Shown in pieces: positions 1-9,035 of a stretch of 64,000 nucleotides of DNA (position 1 is its first letter; each line of letters begins with the position of its first letter). A program made the position numbers and the translations under genes. This stretch comes from Metapseudomonas resinovorans DSM 21078 (GTDB lineage: Bacteria; Pseudomonadota; Gammaproteobacteria; Pseudomonadales; Pseudomonadaceae). A model generated the notes under the pieces. The model saw only the letters and a program-made list of their open reading frames with translations, searched no databases and was not told where the DNA came from. The DNA lies in NCBI RefSeq assembly GCF_000423545.1, contig NZ_AUIE01000005.1, positions 1-64,000 of the forward strand, given 5' to 3'.

Positions 1-57
1 GCGGAGGCTGAGGCAAACTTCTACCAGCAACAAGCAGGTCAGGCCATGGCGGCCTGA
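1..57 (+). CDS. C-terminal end of an unidentified protein (partial)
   Basis: Frame 1 is open from the window edge to a TGA at 55-57 and encodes an Ala/Gln-rich tail (AEAEANFYQQQAGQAMAA). The piece is too short to assign to a family. It is called coding only because it is open from the edge and has a GC-rich composition like a gene end; it could be chance. Confidence 0.35.
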   Translation, partial: AEAEANFYQQQAGQAMAA

Positions 58-135
58 CTTAAACGAAACGGCCTCTACAAAAGCCGGGGCGATTCACCTT
101 GCCGGATTTCCCCATGCTGGAAGACTACGTGCCGG

Positions 136-597
136 ATGGTTTGGGGCGAAGTGAAGATTCTTCTCGGGCAGGAACCATTAGCCATCTTGCACGGCGGCCC
201 TGTGCCGCGCGTCGTCGACCATATTGAAGCATTTTGCATCTGCCGCGGGGATGGCACCCAGGCTGGTGCCGATCTGGAAAGTGCGATCCGACTACAGGGC
301 GAGTTTCTCCGGCTAGTTCCCATGAATGGTGGCGATCAGACGGATGAATCGATTCCAGGATACATCGAGATACCGCCCGCGTCTTTTGGGGAGACGGTCT
401 TGCAGGCGTCCAAGCAGTTGCCCGAGGTCGAGAAAATTCGGGATCACTACGTCGCGGAGTTGGGGCACCCTGATTCTTGGCAGGACGCAAGCAGCTTCAG
501 CGAATCGGTGATGACTGGCACAGCGCTGCCTTGGATGGCAATTAGGATCGACGGAGCTCCCATTGCAGTTTCCCTACGAAACGCGGCGACGTTGTAA
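136..597 (+). CDS. hypothetical protein (weak candidate)
   Basis: A 153-residue open frame from an ATG at 136. There is no clear ribosome binding site, no signal peptide and no motif I recognise. The composition is mixed and soluble-looking, with many Asp, Glu and Ser. Overlapping frames on both strands are also open, so coding is not certain. It may be a remnant of a gene cut off by arrival of the AT-richer defence segment to its right. Confidence 0.25.
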   Translation: MVWGEVKILLGQEPLAILHGGPVPRVVDHIEAFCICRGDGTQAGADLESAIRLQGEFLRLVPMNGGDQTDESIPGYIEIPPASFGETVLQASKQLPEVEKIRDHYVAELGHPDSWQDASSFSESVMTGTALPWMAIRIDGAPIAVSLRNAATL

Positions 598-1175
598 TCG
601 AATCGTGGGCCAAAGCTACGCAAGATGCTCCTGCCCGGGTTGCAGCACGCTTGGGGGCCTACCTGGCTCAATTTCGATGCATTACCGGGTTTCCGCAGCG
701 CTCACTCCTCGCTAGCATTGGGCTATCACCACCCAGGGCATCCACATGGCTAGAGGTCACAGCAAATCCCTAGAGCAGCCATTTTCTGCAGGGGAAAATT
801 TCCTGCAATTTGTGGAGTTCACCTACGAACAGAGGTATGAGCTTGGGGGTACGAACATAGACTCCAGTAGCTAGTGACTCAAGGAAGCTCAAGCTTTTCC
901 CCTTCTCGTCATAAGGCAACGTCGAACCTTGAACCGAATCGAAGGCTAGACCCAGAGAGGGTAATAGCGAGAGTGGAGCAAAAGTATTGCTTGGCGTGTT
1001 TAGGAGCCAAGCAAGCCGTAAGAAGAGTGGCTAGATAACTTATTGTAGACCAATGTAAAGCCTGTCCCCTAACTGAAGTGGATGGCAGGATGTAAGTTGG
1101 CGACTATTGAGATCTACCTTGGCACGAGCGTGGCTTTGGTTTGAGAATATAAGTTTTTAAATAAAAGGAATTAAT
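598..1175. other. intergenic stretch without a recognisable gene
   Basis: About 580 bases with no convincing open frame, tRNA or insertion-sequence end. The last 40 bases become AT-rich and end in AAAAGGA about six bases before the ATG of the gene at 1176, so they probably hold the promoter and ribosome binding site of the defence operon. Confidence 0.5.
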
Positions 1176-4100
1176 ATGAAAAAAAAGCCAATTTCCTCCT
1201 TGGATAAATCAAAGAATATCGTAAGAGGGGCTTTGTCGCATTTGAGTGCGAGAAGCACACCGAGCAGGAAGTTGGAGGCATGGAGTCAAGAGCAGAGGGC
1301 GCAGCAGCAAATAAATAGAGCTCTTGCATTCGCCAAAAAAAATCTCAACTCTTCGCAGCTTCTGTCATTTGAGCTTTGGCTCTCTAATCAGTTGGTTAAT
1401 GATACCAAGGTTAGACCCAGAATTGGTTTGAGTTTAACATCCCTAGGCATATTTCCCGCGAATATCACGCCCAAAAGCATTGCTATAGAGTTGGGGCTTG
1501 CAAGGGATCGCCTAGGTCGCCATCGCGACCTGTTTTCCGATTTTGTTCCAGATGCTCAAAATCTAATTTCCCAGATTAGAAGCGAGAAGTGGGAGGAGGC
1601 GATAGCAACTATAGATGAAATAGAGTCCCGCGATGGCTTCTCCTATTGGCTAGTTGAGACTCGACTTTTCCTGCTGGGAAAGACTGGTGGAATTGAAGCC
1701 ATAAAGGGTTACATAGCGCAAGTCTCGGAGTATTCCTTTGGGATTCTTAGGTTTCATCTTTACCATCTTGGGGTAAGAAATGAATCCGCGCAGAACTCTA
1801 ATCGTTTCAAGGTTAATCTGAAAAAGCGAATTGATGAGTCTGAATTGCCTCTGCAGTTAAAGGATTACTCGAAGTACAGGCTGTATTCGGCGCTCGACTT
1901 AGATTCTAACAGTCTCTCAAGTATCTTGGCGTGCGAACAGGTAAATAATCTGGTTGATCTGCTTGTAACGACTTCCAGAATTTCTAGATATATTTTACTG
2001 AATAAGGCTAGGTTTAGCCGCGATGAGATTAATATCGCTGGCTCAGCGATTGATTTGGTAATCGGGATGGGGTTCCCATTTTCATCAATGATGAAAGTGG
2101 ATGATTTGTATGTGAATCAAAAAACGTTAGAGGTAGCCCGGGAGGCTGTATCTCTTGTGCTCGCTGAGGATAGTGATGTTCAGGACGCCTCCGGTTTTGA
2201 AAGGCTAATCTATCAGGGGATTAGCTCTGCAATATCTAGTAGAAGTGATGGGGCAGGTGCAGAAGAGCTTTCGAAGGCGCTATTGAATCTGAATTGGCTC
2301 CCTGAGGCAATTCAGATTGGGGATATTACAAATCTTCCTTCCTTACCGAGGCTTATGCTGGAGGCTACAGATTCAAAGCTGGTGGAAACAACTTCCTCGG
2401 CAATGCATAAAGCGCTCTTGCTTATTTTGTCAAAGGAGCCGGCTTCACCCCATTGCAGACAGGCTTGTATTAGTAACCTTGCAAAGGTGGCTGATATTCC
2501 AGTGGAACCTGCTACCAGTTACAGTAGGCGGCTTGATGAATTTATACAAGTGTGCAAGGGGGAGGTGGCCTCAGATGTTCTTAGAATAATGGCCGTTCGA
2601 CTACTCATTCAGAACGGTTTGGTGGAAGAGGCGGTTACTCATTGTGCAGTAGCGGGAATAGATAACAGCAGGCTAATTCAGAACTTGCCTTTGATAGAGC
2701 TTTTCCAAGGTTTGCGCTGGCCTACTATAAAGGGTATGTGTAATCCTCTGGATTTGTCGATTGCTCTTGACCATTATTTGCATATCGATGAAGATCGAAA
2801 AATAAAGACCTTTAAGAGGTATGCGATAGAAGAGCTTTTGCGTGAGTATGAATGTCCCAGTCTTGAGGCGCTTCCTTCAGTTCTTTATAAGTCTGGCGTT
2901 GAAATATCAAAGATTGAATTTTTCTCTTCCAAAGTGTGCGATCTGTCGACCGTCGAGCTTCTCCCTGGCATGGGGGAGTCTAGACGCACTCGTCAAACTA
3001 GAAGTGCTCTTTTGAAAAGTGTTGCGGCTTTGCATCCACGTGATGAGCTTTCTTATATTAGGGAAGCGGAGGAAATTGATGCGGGCTTGGAGCTGGATGA
3101 TGGTCTTGAGGTTTTGGATGAAAACAAAATCTATGTTGATGAAAGTGCAATTTTAAAGTTAATTAATCACGAGCTTGGTGCGGATTTTCAGCGTTACATA
3201 AAGTTGGTTGAAAGTGGGGTTGGAGTCTCGGAGTCTCTGGCTGAAGTTATTAGAAGCTTTAAAAGTCCGTCTGCAAAAACATTCCAAATACCTAAGAATG
3301 ATGCCGATGATCTCCTAGCCAATTTACTGAGTTCGGCCTTAGAGAAGTTTCTCAGTGATCCAACTCATGGGCTTGACATAATTCTAGGTCGCAGAATTCG
3401 ACATGGCACCATTGCAAGTGAAATCCGAGGTGTCCTGGAACCCGCAGAACTGATCGGGCAGCGCCCGCGTGCAGGTGCCGACTATGCCCCACCGAACAAG
3501 GCAATACTCCTTGGTCAAAAATTAGATCCTAGGCGTAGAAAATCTGTCTATGCGCTGTTCTCCCGATTCTCGGAGTCTATAGATCAGCTCATTGCACTTT
3601 TGCGTGATGAGTACTTTCACGTTAAATCAAAAAGCAAACCTCGTGGAATATTTGATATTCAAATTGATCCGCTCAAGCTGGCTCTTGCAAGAGGTATTGC
3701 GCAGTCGTGTTTGTCAATTGAGCAGCTTTCTAAGGAGCTTGTTGAGTTGTTCTGGTTCTCGCTTTCAACTAAGGCTGAGGCGATACGTCCTACAGTTGAG
3801 GCGGAAATTAAGAGAACCCTTCATTCGTGTTTTCAACGGTTGCATGATGAACTGAAGTCACAAAGCATCAATGATCCAGCCTTCTATTCTCATGCATTGC
3901 AGATCTCCGAAGAATTGCAGCGAAGGGCGTCGGTTATCTCGAACTGGATAAGAGTTCCGCAATATAATATTGACGGGAAAACCTACTCTATGGGCTATGC
4001 AGTAGATGTGGCTTTAGCACTTGTTACTGGCAAGCACCCCGGTTTCCAGCCTGATGTTTCCATAGATGTCCCAGATGATCTTGAGCTAGATACGCATGGA

Positions 4101-4538
4101 TTCTCAATAATTGAGGATGCCCTCTATCTTGCTCTGGTTAATATATATGAGCATTCTGGTATTAGGGTTGGAAATAAAGTAAGTATATCTGTGTCGCACA
4201 ATCGGCAGGATAATCTCATATCATTTGAAATCGAGAATGATGTGGCGAAGAGTTCTAGGACCCCTGAGAAGGATGCGCGAATAAGCTCAACCAGGGCGAT
4301 AATTCAAAGGCGCGCATATAGTGAACGAGCTCGCCTCGATAAGGGCGGTTCTGGGCTTTGCAAGCTTGCCGGAATTGTAATGCAATCTGAAAGGACGAAG
4401 ATTGTTTTTGACTATATTACGCCCGAGCGATTTCAACTCAGATTTGATTTGATTTGGATTGGGTTTACAGATGTGCCTCAGCTAAGTCTGCTTGATCGGG
4501 ATGCTAGTCTTTTAAATGAGGCAATTCCAGAAGTGTAG
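1176..4538 (+). CDS. dtcA: Detocs-type sensor kinase DtcA (very large GHKL-ATPase protein)
   Basis: 1120 residues. The long N-terminal part (about 1-780) is helical and repeat-like with no transmembrane segment, so it is probably a cytoplasmic sensor. A histidine-kinase-like ATPase domain lies at about 960-1095, with an N box (ALVNIYEHSG, Asn989) and a G box (DKGGSGLCKLAG, 1055-1066). His815, in RDEYFHVK, is a possible phospho-acceptor but this is not proven. Downstream, with short gaps or overlaps, lie a lone receiver and a receiver-nucleosidase fusion, which is the architecture of the Detocs defensive two-component system. In that family the kinase senses phage infection and phosphorylates DtcC to trigger ATP cleavage. 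Base composition is AT-richer than the catabolic genes to the right, suggesting horizontal transfer. The assignment rests on architecture and gene order. Confidence 0.8.
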   Translation: MKKKPISSLDKSKNIVRGALSHLSARSTPSRKLEAWSQEQRAQQQINRALAFAKKNLNSSQLLSFELWLSNQLVNDTKVRPRIGLSLTSLGIFPANITPKSIAIELGLARDRLGRHRDLFSDFVPDAQNLISQIRSEKWEEAIATIDEIESRDGFSYWLVETRLFLLGKTGGIEAIKGYIAQVSEYSFGILRFHLYHLGVRNESAQNSNRFKVNLKKRIDESELPLQLKDYSKYRLYSALDLDSNSLSSILACEQVNNLVDLLVTTSRISRYILLNKARFSRDEINIAGSAIDLVIGMGFPFSSMMKVDDLYVNQKTLEVAREAVSLVLAEDSDVQDASGFERLIYQGISSAISSRSDGAGAEELSKALLNLNWLPEAIQIGDITNLPSLPRLMLEATDSKLVETTSSAMHKALLLILSKEPASPHCRQACISNLAKVADIPVEPATSYSRRLDEFIQVCKGEVASDVLRIMAVRLLIQNGLVEEAVTHCAVAGIDNSRLIQNLPLIELFQGLRWPTIKGMCNPLDLSIALDHYLHIDEDRKIKTFKRYAIEELLREYECPSLEALPSVLYKSGVEISKIEFFSSKVCDLSTVELLPGMGESRRTRQTRSALLKSVAALHPRDELSYIREAEEIDAGLELDDGLEVLDENKIYVDESAILKLINHELGADFQRYIKLVESGVGVSESLAEVIRSFKSPSAKTFQIPKNDADDLLANLLSSALEKFLSDPTHGLDIILGRRIRHGTIASEIRGVLEPAELIGQRPRAGADYAPPNKAILLGQKLDPRRRKSVYALFSRFSESIDQLIALLRDEYFHVKSKSKPRGIFDIQIDPLKLALARGIAQSCLSIEQLSKELVELFWFSLSTKAEAIRPTVEAEIKRTLHSCFQRLHDELKSQSINDPAFYSHALQISEELQRRASVISNWIRVPQYNIDGKTYSMGYAVDVALALVTGKHPGFQPDVSIDVPDDLELDTHGFSIIEDALYLALVNIYEHSGIRVGNKVSISVSHNRQDNLISFEIENDVAKSSRTPEKDARISSTRAIIQRRAYSERARLDKGGSGLCKLAGIVMQSERTKIVFDYITPERFQLRFDLIWIGFTDVPQLSLLDRDASLLNEAIPEV

Positions 4539-4550
4539 TGGAGATTAGTG

Positions 4551-5027
4551 ATGAATGAATTTTCAGTTCTAATCGTCGAAGATAGTGAAGCAAAGCTACA
4601 TAGTATCCAAACGGTCTTGGAACGGGTGGTTAAAGGCCTAAATCTAACTACGGCAAAGTCGGTGCGTTCGGCAATTGATGCAATTCAGTGCTTCGATCTC
4701 GACATGATTATTGCTGACATGTCTCTTCCGACCTATGACGTGGAAGTTAGGGAGCGAGGGGGGACGCCGCGCCCGTTTGGCGGGATCGAAGTTTTTGAAA
4801 CCTTAGAGAGGTTCTCCATCAATGTCCCTGTTCTTGTAGTTACATCCTATCCTGTAATTATCGAAGGAAGTCAGAATGTAGGGCTTTCAGAGTTGTCTTT
4901 AAGGTTAAAGAACGAATTTCCAGAGAGCTTTATTGGGACGGTCTATTTTGATTCCTCATTCTCTTATTGGGAAAAAGAGATTGAAGGGTATGTAACTGAT
5001 ATATTGAGGGGTAAGTATGGCTCTTGA
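4551..5027 (+). CDS. dtcB: stand-alone receiver protein DtcB
   Basis: 158 residues forming a response-regulator receiver domain. It shows the acidic pair Glu10-Asp11 (LIVEDSEAK) and a phospho-acceptor Asp56 in MIIADMSLP, and no output domain. The ATG at 4551 is preferred over an in-frame GTG at 4548 because GGAG at 4539-4542 is well spaced from it. The gene starts 12 bases after dtcA and overlaps the next gene by 11 bases, so the three are co-translated. In Detocs this protein is known as a phosphate sink that buffers against accidental activation of the toxic effector. Confidence 0.8.
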   Translation: MNEFSVLIVEDSEAKLHSIQTVLERVVKGLNLTTAKSVRSAIDAIQCFDLDMIIADMSLPTYDVEVRERGGTPRPFGGIEVFETLERFSINVPVLVVTSYPVIIEGSQNVGLSELSLRLKNEFPESFIGTVYFDSSFSYWEKEIEGYVTDILRGKYGS

Positions 5028-6249
5028 GGTGCTCCTGCTTGAGGACGATCCTAACAAGAAGAATCGCCTATTGTCTTTCCTTCAAAAGAGGAATGACCTC
5101 TTTGGGAAGGTCGATGTAGCTTTGTGTACATCGGATGCTATGAGGATGATGGAGGATCGGCGTTATGATCTGCTAATTGCGGATATTGTTGTGCCGTTAG
5201 TGCTTGGTGGTGAAAAAAGTGAAGAGCATAGCATTAGCATGTTCGAGCGAATAGATGATCAAGTCGACAGACTCCATGCGCCACGATATGCGTTGCCGGT
5301 TAGTGCCTCAACCGAGATAAGTTCATCGGTTTATGACTTTTTTCGGGGGCGTCCTTGGGGGGTATTGCAATACAGCGACTCGACGGATGAAAGTATCGAG
5401 ACAGTTGAGAAAGTTGCTCAATATGTACTTGCGCAGCAAGAAGGGAAAGTCGCTCCTGCGCTAAGTTGTGACGTATTCATGATAACTGCTCTCATGGAGC
5501 CCGAGTTCTCAGCTATTGAGGGTTTGAATGTGAATTGGGAGGCGCTACAGCCTCTTGATTCATCACAGCTTGTAAGGTTTGGCGAAGTAGTTGCGGATGG
5601 AGCTGTATACAAAATTGCTGCCGCATTCTCGCCTAGAATGGGACCCGTTGCTTCAGCTGTCCTGGCAACTAAGGCTGTACTGACGCTAAATCCAAAGTTG
5701 GTGATAATGTCTGGAATTTGCGCTGGTCTCCCACAAAAGACGGAGATTGGTGATGTAATTGCGGCGGATGTTTCTTGGGATTGGCAAAGTGGTAAGTATA
5801 TAGATTCAAATGGATCGGAGCAGTTTCAAGTTTCACCCCACCAGATTTGCCTTTCAGACTCTGCTCGTAATCAGTTATTTCTTTTAAAGCGAGATAAGGA
5901 TTTCTGGGACTCCCTTGCAATTAAGTCCGTTGAGGTGAAGCAGCCAATCCCTAAAATGATAGTGGGGCCAATGGCAACTGGTTCTTCCGTGCTGGCTGAC
6001 GCTCGTGTTTCTGATCGAATTAAGTCGCAGCAGCATAAGAATCTTACTGGGCTCGATATGGAGACATATGGTGTTTATGCTGCTGTGCAGTCATGTCGGC
6101 CAGAAATTGACGTAATATCGATGAAGTCTGTGTGTGATCACGGTGATATGCAGAAAGATGATAGGTTTCAAGCTTATGCATCCTTCATTTCTGCAGTGTC
6201 AACGCTTCATTTCATAAAAAAATATGCGAAACCTTTGTTGGTAGATTAA
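5017..6249 (+). CDS. dtcC: receiver fused to nucleoside phosphorylase, Detocs effector DtcC
   Basis: 410 residues. The N-terminal receiver (about 1-125) has Asp10/Asp11 and phospho-acceptor Asp56 (LLIADIVVP). The C-terminal half (about 150-405) is a purine-nucleoside-phosphorylase/MTA-nucleosidase fold, with a GICAGLPQKTEIGDVI segment, a GLDMETYGVYAA segment carrying the substrate-binding Glu, and SVCDHGD near the end. In Detocs, the phosphorylated form of this effector cleaves ATP to adenine and ribose triphosphate, starving the infected cell. Start ATG at 5017 overlaps dtcB. Catalytic activity is inferred from family membership. Confidence 0.82.
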   Translation: MALEVLLLEDDPNKKNRLLSFLQKRNDLFGKVDVALCTSDAMRMMEDRRYDLLIADIVVPLVLGGEKSEEHSISMFERIDDQVDRLHAPRYALPVSASTEISSSVYDFFRGRPWGVLQYSDSTDESIETVEKVAQYVLAQQEGKVAPALSCDVFMITALMEPEFSAIEGLNVNWEALQPLDSSQLVRFGEVVADGAVYKIAAAFSPRMGPVASAVLATKAVLTLNPKLVIMSGICAGLPQKTEIGDVIAADVSWDWQSGKYIDSNGSEQFQVSPHQICLSDSARNQLFLLKRDKDFWDSLAIKSVEVKQPIPKMIVGPMATGSSVLADARVSDRIKSQQHKNLTGLDMETYGVYAAVQSCRPEIDVISMKSVCDHGDMQKDDRFQAYASFISAVSTLHFIKKYAKPLLVD

Positions 6250-6261
6250 AAGGGGCAGGAG

Positions 6262-6723
6262 ATGGGACAGGGAACTGTGGTTAATCAAGATTACGCTTGG
6301 CGATACTTTGAGATTCATTCCTCTCAAAGAATGACGTTGTTTAACTATTTTTTGATTATTTCTGGCGTTATTTCTTCCGGAATAGCAGCTGCAATTCAAG
6401 GTGCTCAGGGTATTGCGTTTTTAGGGGGGGCTCTAGGGGCGCTTTTGTCTTTGTTTTCCTTTGTATTTTGGAAGCTTGATCAACGCACGGCAACATTAGT
6501 AAAGCTAGCTGAGACTGTGCTGACTAGCGCTGAAGAAGGTATGGAAGAAGAATTTAGGATTTTCACGGAAAATAATGTTGGTCTGCGGTCTAAAATTTTT
6601 GATTTTGGCCCTCAGTGGACTTATGGAAAATCTTTTAGATTCACATTTGTAGTAATGGGGTTAGTGGGAGTGGTCAGTGCGGTCATCTCTTTGCTAAAGG
6701 CTACGGGGGTTCTGACTTGGTGA
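6262..6723 (+). CDS. small multi-pass membrane protein linked to Detocs
   Basis: 153 residues. The N-terminal segment WRYFEIHSSQRMTLFNYF leads into two close hydrophobic helices (about 27-45 and 48-72). A soluble, Glu-rich middle (about 75-115) follows, and a third helix lies at about 125-148. It starts 12 bases after dtcC, with GGAG immediately upstream, and has the same AT-rich composition, so it is very likely the fourth gene of the operon. As I recall Detocs it has three genes, so this may be a membrane accessory or effector. The general layout recalls SLATT-like or other small defence-island membrane proteins, but I cannot assign a family. Confidence 0.7.
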   Translation: MGQGTVVNQDYAWRYFEIHSSQRMTLFNYFLIISGVISSGIAAAIQGAQGIAFLGGALGALLSLFSFVFWKLDQRTATLVKLAETVLTSAEEGMEEEFRIFTENNVGLRSKIFDFGPQWTYGKSFRFTFVVMGLVGVVSAVISLLKATGVLTW

Positions 6724-6837
6724 TAGATGTGGAGTTTATCGTCTATTAGAGTCATTCTCGATTACGTTGATTAGTTCTGAGTCTGCCGAAAGTGTACAAC
6801 CTTTGCTGCATACGCTGATGCCAGCCTAACATAGTAT

Positions 6838-6868
6838 CGGCACGGACCTTCATACAAGGTCGGTGCCG
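6838..6868 (+). terminator. hairpin after the Detocs operon
   Basis: A 13-bp stem with one mismatch (6838-6850 against 6856-6868) and a five-base loop, about 115 bases after the membrane protein gene. No long T-run follows, so this is a probable but not classic terminator. The rest of 6724-7035 holds only this hairpin and the operator at 6962. Confidence 0.45.
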
Positions 6869-6961
6869 GTTCTGTCCTTCGGAATTAACAGTTGAGTGTA
6901 CGCTTCACCGGAGCTGATACGGTGTCACTTCTTTTCCAGTGTTTGGTGGTTTCCCTGATAA

Positions 6962-6978
6962 CCATCGATAGATAGGTG
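6962..6978 (+). promoter_or_regulatory. regulon operator copy, upstream of SDR gene 7036
   Basis: CCATC-GATA-GATAGGTG matches the shared element CTATC-N4-GATAGGTG with one change in the left arm. The GGTG end faces the gene and lies 57 bases before its ATG, the same distance as at 17429 (57) and close to 35811 (60) and 40135 (53). Confidence 0.75.
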
Positions 6979-7035
6979 TTTGGCCGATCAGACTGAGACA
7001 TTTCTTGATTTTTCCATATTGGGGAGTGTCGAGAG

Positions 7036-7854
7036 ATGAGTGTGACGCAGCTGTTCGATGTTCGTAATCAGGTATGTATCGTCACCGGCGGTGCCAGCGG
7101 TATTGGCCTGGCGTGTGGCGAGGCAATGGCGGAGAACGGTGCGCGGGTTTTTCTTGGGGATGTCGACTCCCGCCGTCTGGATTTTGCGGTCGAGCGACTG
7201 TGCTCAAGGGGGCTTAAGGTGGAGGGGCGAGTGCTGGATGTCAGCTCGCGAGCCTCGGTTGCCTCAGTGTTCGATGAGGTCCTGGAACTGACGGGGCGAT
7301 TGGATGTGGTGTTCGCCAATGCAGGGGTCGATGTGGGGGAAGGTTTCATTGCGCGCGACGGCAGCCGCAGTGTCGAGGGCGCTCTGGAGAACATCACTGA
7401 GCAGCACTGGCGGAAGTACCTTGGGATCAATCTGGACGGCGTACTTCACACGCTCCAGGAGGCTGCTCGGCATATGAAGCCTCAGGGCAGCGGCAAGATC
7501 ATCGTCACCACGTCGATTGCCAGCCTGTGCAACGTAGGAGGGGTTGGGACATCCTACTTTGCGGCGAAAGCAGCGGCTTCGCACCTGATGCGTCAGGCTG
7601 CATTGGAATTGGCCCGCTACAACATTCAGGTCAATGCCATCGCTCCAGGTGCTTTTGCGACCAACATTGCGAATGGACACGTTCGCGATCCTGAATTCCG
7701 TCGCCTTCTGGAGTCCTCCAACCCACAGCATCGTGTGGCAGACCCGGAGGAGATCAAGGGGCTGGCACTGTTGCTGGCTTCTGGGGCGTCCTCGTTCATT
7801 ACCGGAACGGAGATTGTCATCGACGGTGGTTCATTGCTCGGTCCTGCTGACTGA
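7036..7854 (+). CDS. short-chain dehydrogenase/reductase
   Basis: 272 residues forming a classical SDR. It has the nucleotide-binding TGGASGIG near the start, a NAG-type segment (ANAGVD), catalytic Ser in TTSIAS and Tyr/Lys in YFAAK, and the C-terminal GTEIVIDGG. It would oxidise or reduce an alcohol or ketone using NAD(P). Downstream of a regulon operator and before a convergent AraC-family gene, it is the leftmost gene of the catabolic cluster. A benzylic alcohol formed by the flavocytochrome is a plausible substrate but this is inferred from context. Confidence 0.85.
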   Translation: MSVTQLFDVRNQVCIVTGGASGIGLACGEAMAENGARVFLGDVDSRRLDFAVERLCSRGLKVEGRVLDVSSRASVASVFDEVLELTGRLDVVFANAGVDVGEGFIARDGSRSVEGALENITEQHWRKYLGINLDGVLHTLQEAARHMKPQGSGKIIVTTSIASLCNVGGVGTSYFAAKAAASHLMRQAALELARYNIQVNAIAPGAFATNIANGHVRDPEFRRLLESSNPQHRVADPEEIKGLALLLASGASSFITGTEIVIDGGSLLGPAD

Positions 7855-7922
7855 CGAGCTTAATGCCGGAGCAGACCGAGTACGATGCACTGCTCGGGCT
7901 GACTTCCAGGCAATCCATGCCG

Positions 7923-8900
7923 CTAAGTCTCTAGCTCAGTGACTTGGTGCCGCTTCGCATAGCGCAGAGGTGGATGTCCAAATCTCTTCTTGAACACTTC
8001 CCGGAATGCTCGTTCCGACTGGTAGCCGACCTCTTCGGCTATTCGGGCTATGGAGTGCTGCCCTTCAAGTAATTTTTCTGCGGCTATCTGCATGCGCCAG
8101 TCAATCAGGTATTCGATGGGGGATTGGCCAATAAGCTTGGTAAAGCGACGCCCGAAGGTGAAGCGCGACATGCCCGCTTCCGTGGCCAGGCTCTCGGTGG
8201 TCCAGGGATCTCCTGGACGTGTATGTATCGATGCCAATGCCTGGCGGATGCGTTTGTCCGCCATCCCCCTCAACCATCCAGTGCTGTCTGTAGGAACAAA
8301 TAGCGCGTGGGCTCGAATAAAACTGGTCAGGATGAGTTGAGCGACATGCGTCGCAGTGGCGAGATACCCCGCCTTGGCAGCGGTGGTTTCGTTGGCAAGA
8401 AACGTTACCAGCGTAGAGATCCAGGGGAAGAGACCGCTTGCGCTGTCTCGCAGAAGGATCATCGGAGGAAGTGAGCGCAGCAGGGGATTGTTGCCGTCAC
8501 CATCATGCAGCACGAACGCAAGGGTAAGCATTCGACTGTTACGCGGCGCCTCCCCAAGCGCCAGGCCTGAAATGGGGGCGCCCTGACGGGAACTGGGGGT
8601 CAGAACAGGCAAGTTGTGATGGAGCCAGTACTCATGCAGGTCAACGCACTCTGATGTGGGCGACGAGCCCATTCTGAATGCGGCGCCATGCAGTAGCAGT
8701 GCGGAGTCTCCCGGTTGAAGTTGCAGAGGAGCCTGCCCATCCAGCATCACCCAGTACGGTGTATCGATACAGCACAGGGCGTAGGCAAATGCAGCAGGCA
8801 TGGCTGGCACATCGAATCCCCACTCTGACCCCAGGGAGTAGATACCCCCAGAGTTGGCTTTCACCTTGAGTGAGAGAAGGACTTCTCCTAGCAGATCCAT
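7923..8900 (-). CDS. AraC-family transcriptional regulator
   Basis: 325 residues with an N-terminal cupin-like ligand domain (GDSALLLHGAAFRMG at about 65-80) and a C-terminal double helix-turn-helix. The latter has MSRFTFGRRFTKLIGQSPIEYL and the closing ERAFREVFKKRFGHPPLRY signature. The ATG at 8900 follows AGGGAAAG. It diverges from the VanA-like oxygenase gene across 135 bases, so it probably controls that gene; the intergenic region lacks a good copy of the cluster-wide operator. It converges on the SDR gene. Confidence 0.88.
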   Translation of the reverse strand: MDLLGEVLLSLKVKANSGGIYSLGSEWGFDVPAMPAAFAYALCCIDTPYWVMLDGQAPLQLQPGDSALLLHGAAFRMGSSPTSECVDLHEYWLHHNLPVLTPSSRQGAPISGLALGEAPRNSRMLTLAFVLHDGDGNNPLLRSLPPMILLRDSASGLFPWISTLVTFLANETTAAKAGYLATATHVAQLILTSFIRAHALFVPTDSTGWLRGMADKRIRQALASIHTRPGDPWTTESLATEAGMSRFTFGRRFTKLIGQSPIEYLIDWRMQIAAEKLLEGQHSIARIAEEVGYQSERAFREVFKKRFGHPPLRYAKRHQVTELET

Positions 8901-9035
8901 TTCTTTCCCTCAGGGTGATGGAATCAGCCGAAATTCAGCTCAATCTATCATAGAGAATGACTCCGTCGCCCCTTAATCTGACCTCGTCGTGGCGCTTGCC
9001 ACAGAACAACAACAAGACCTGCGAGGAGATACCCC

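Noticed and set aside
8941-8957. Possible operator copy CTATC-ATAG-AGAAT between the AraC and oxygenase genes
   Set aside because: Only one half-site matches and the GGTG end is missing in both orientations.
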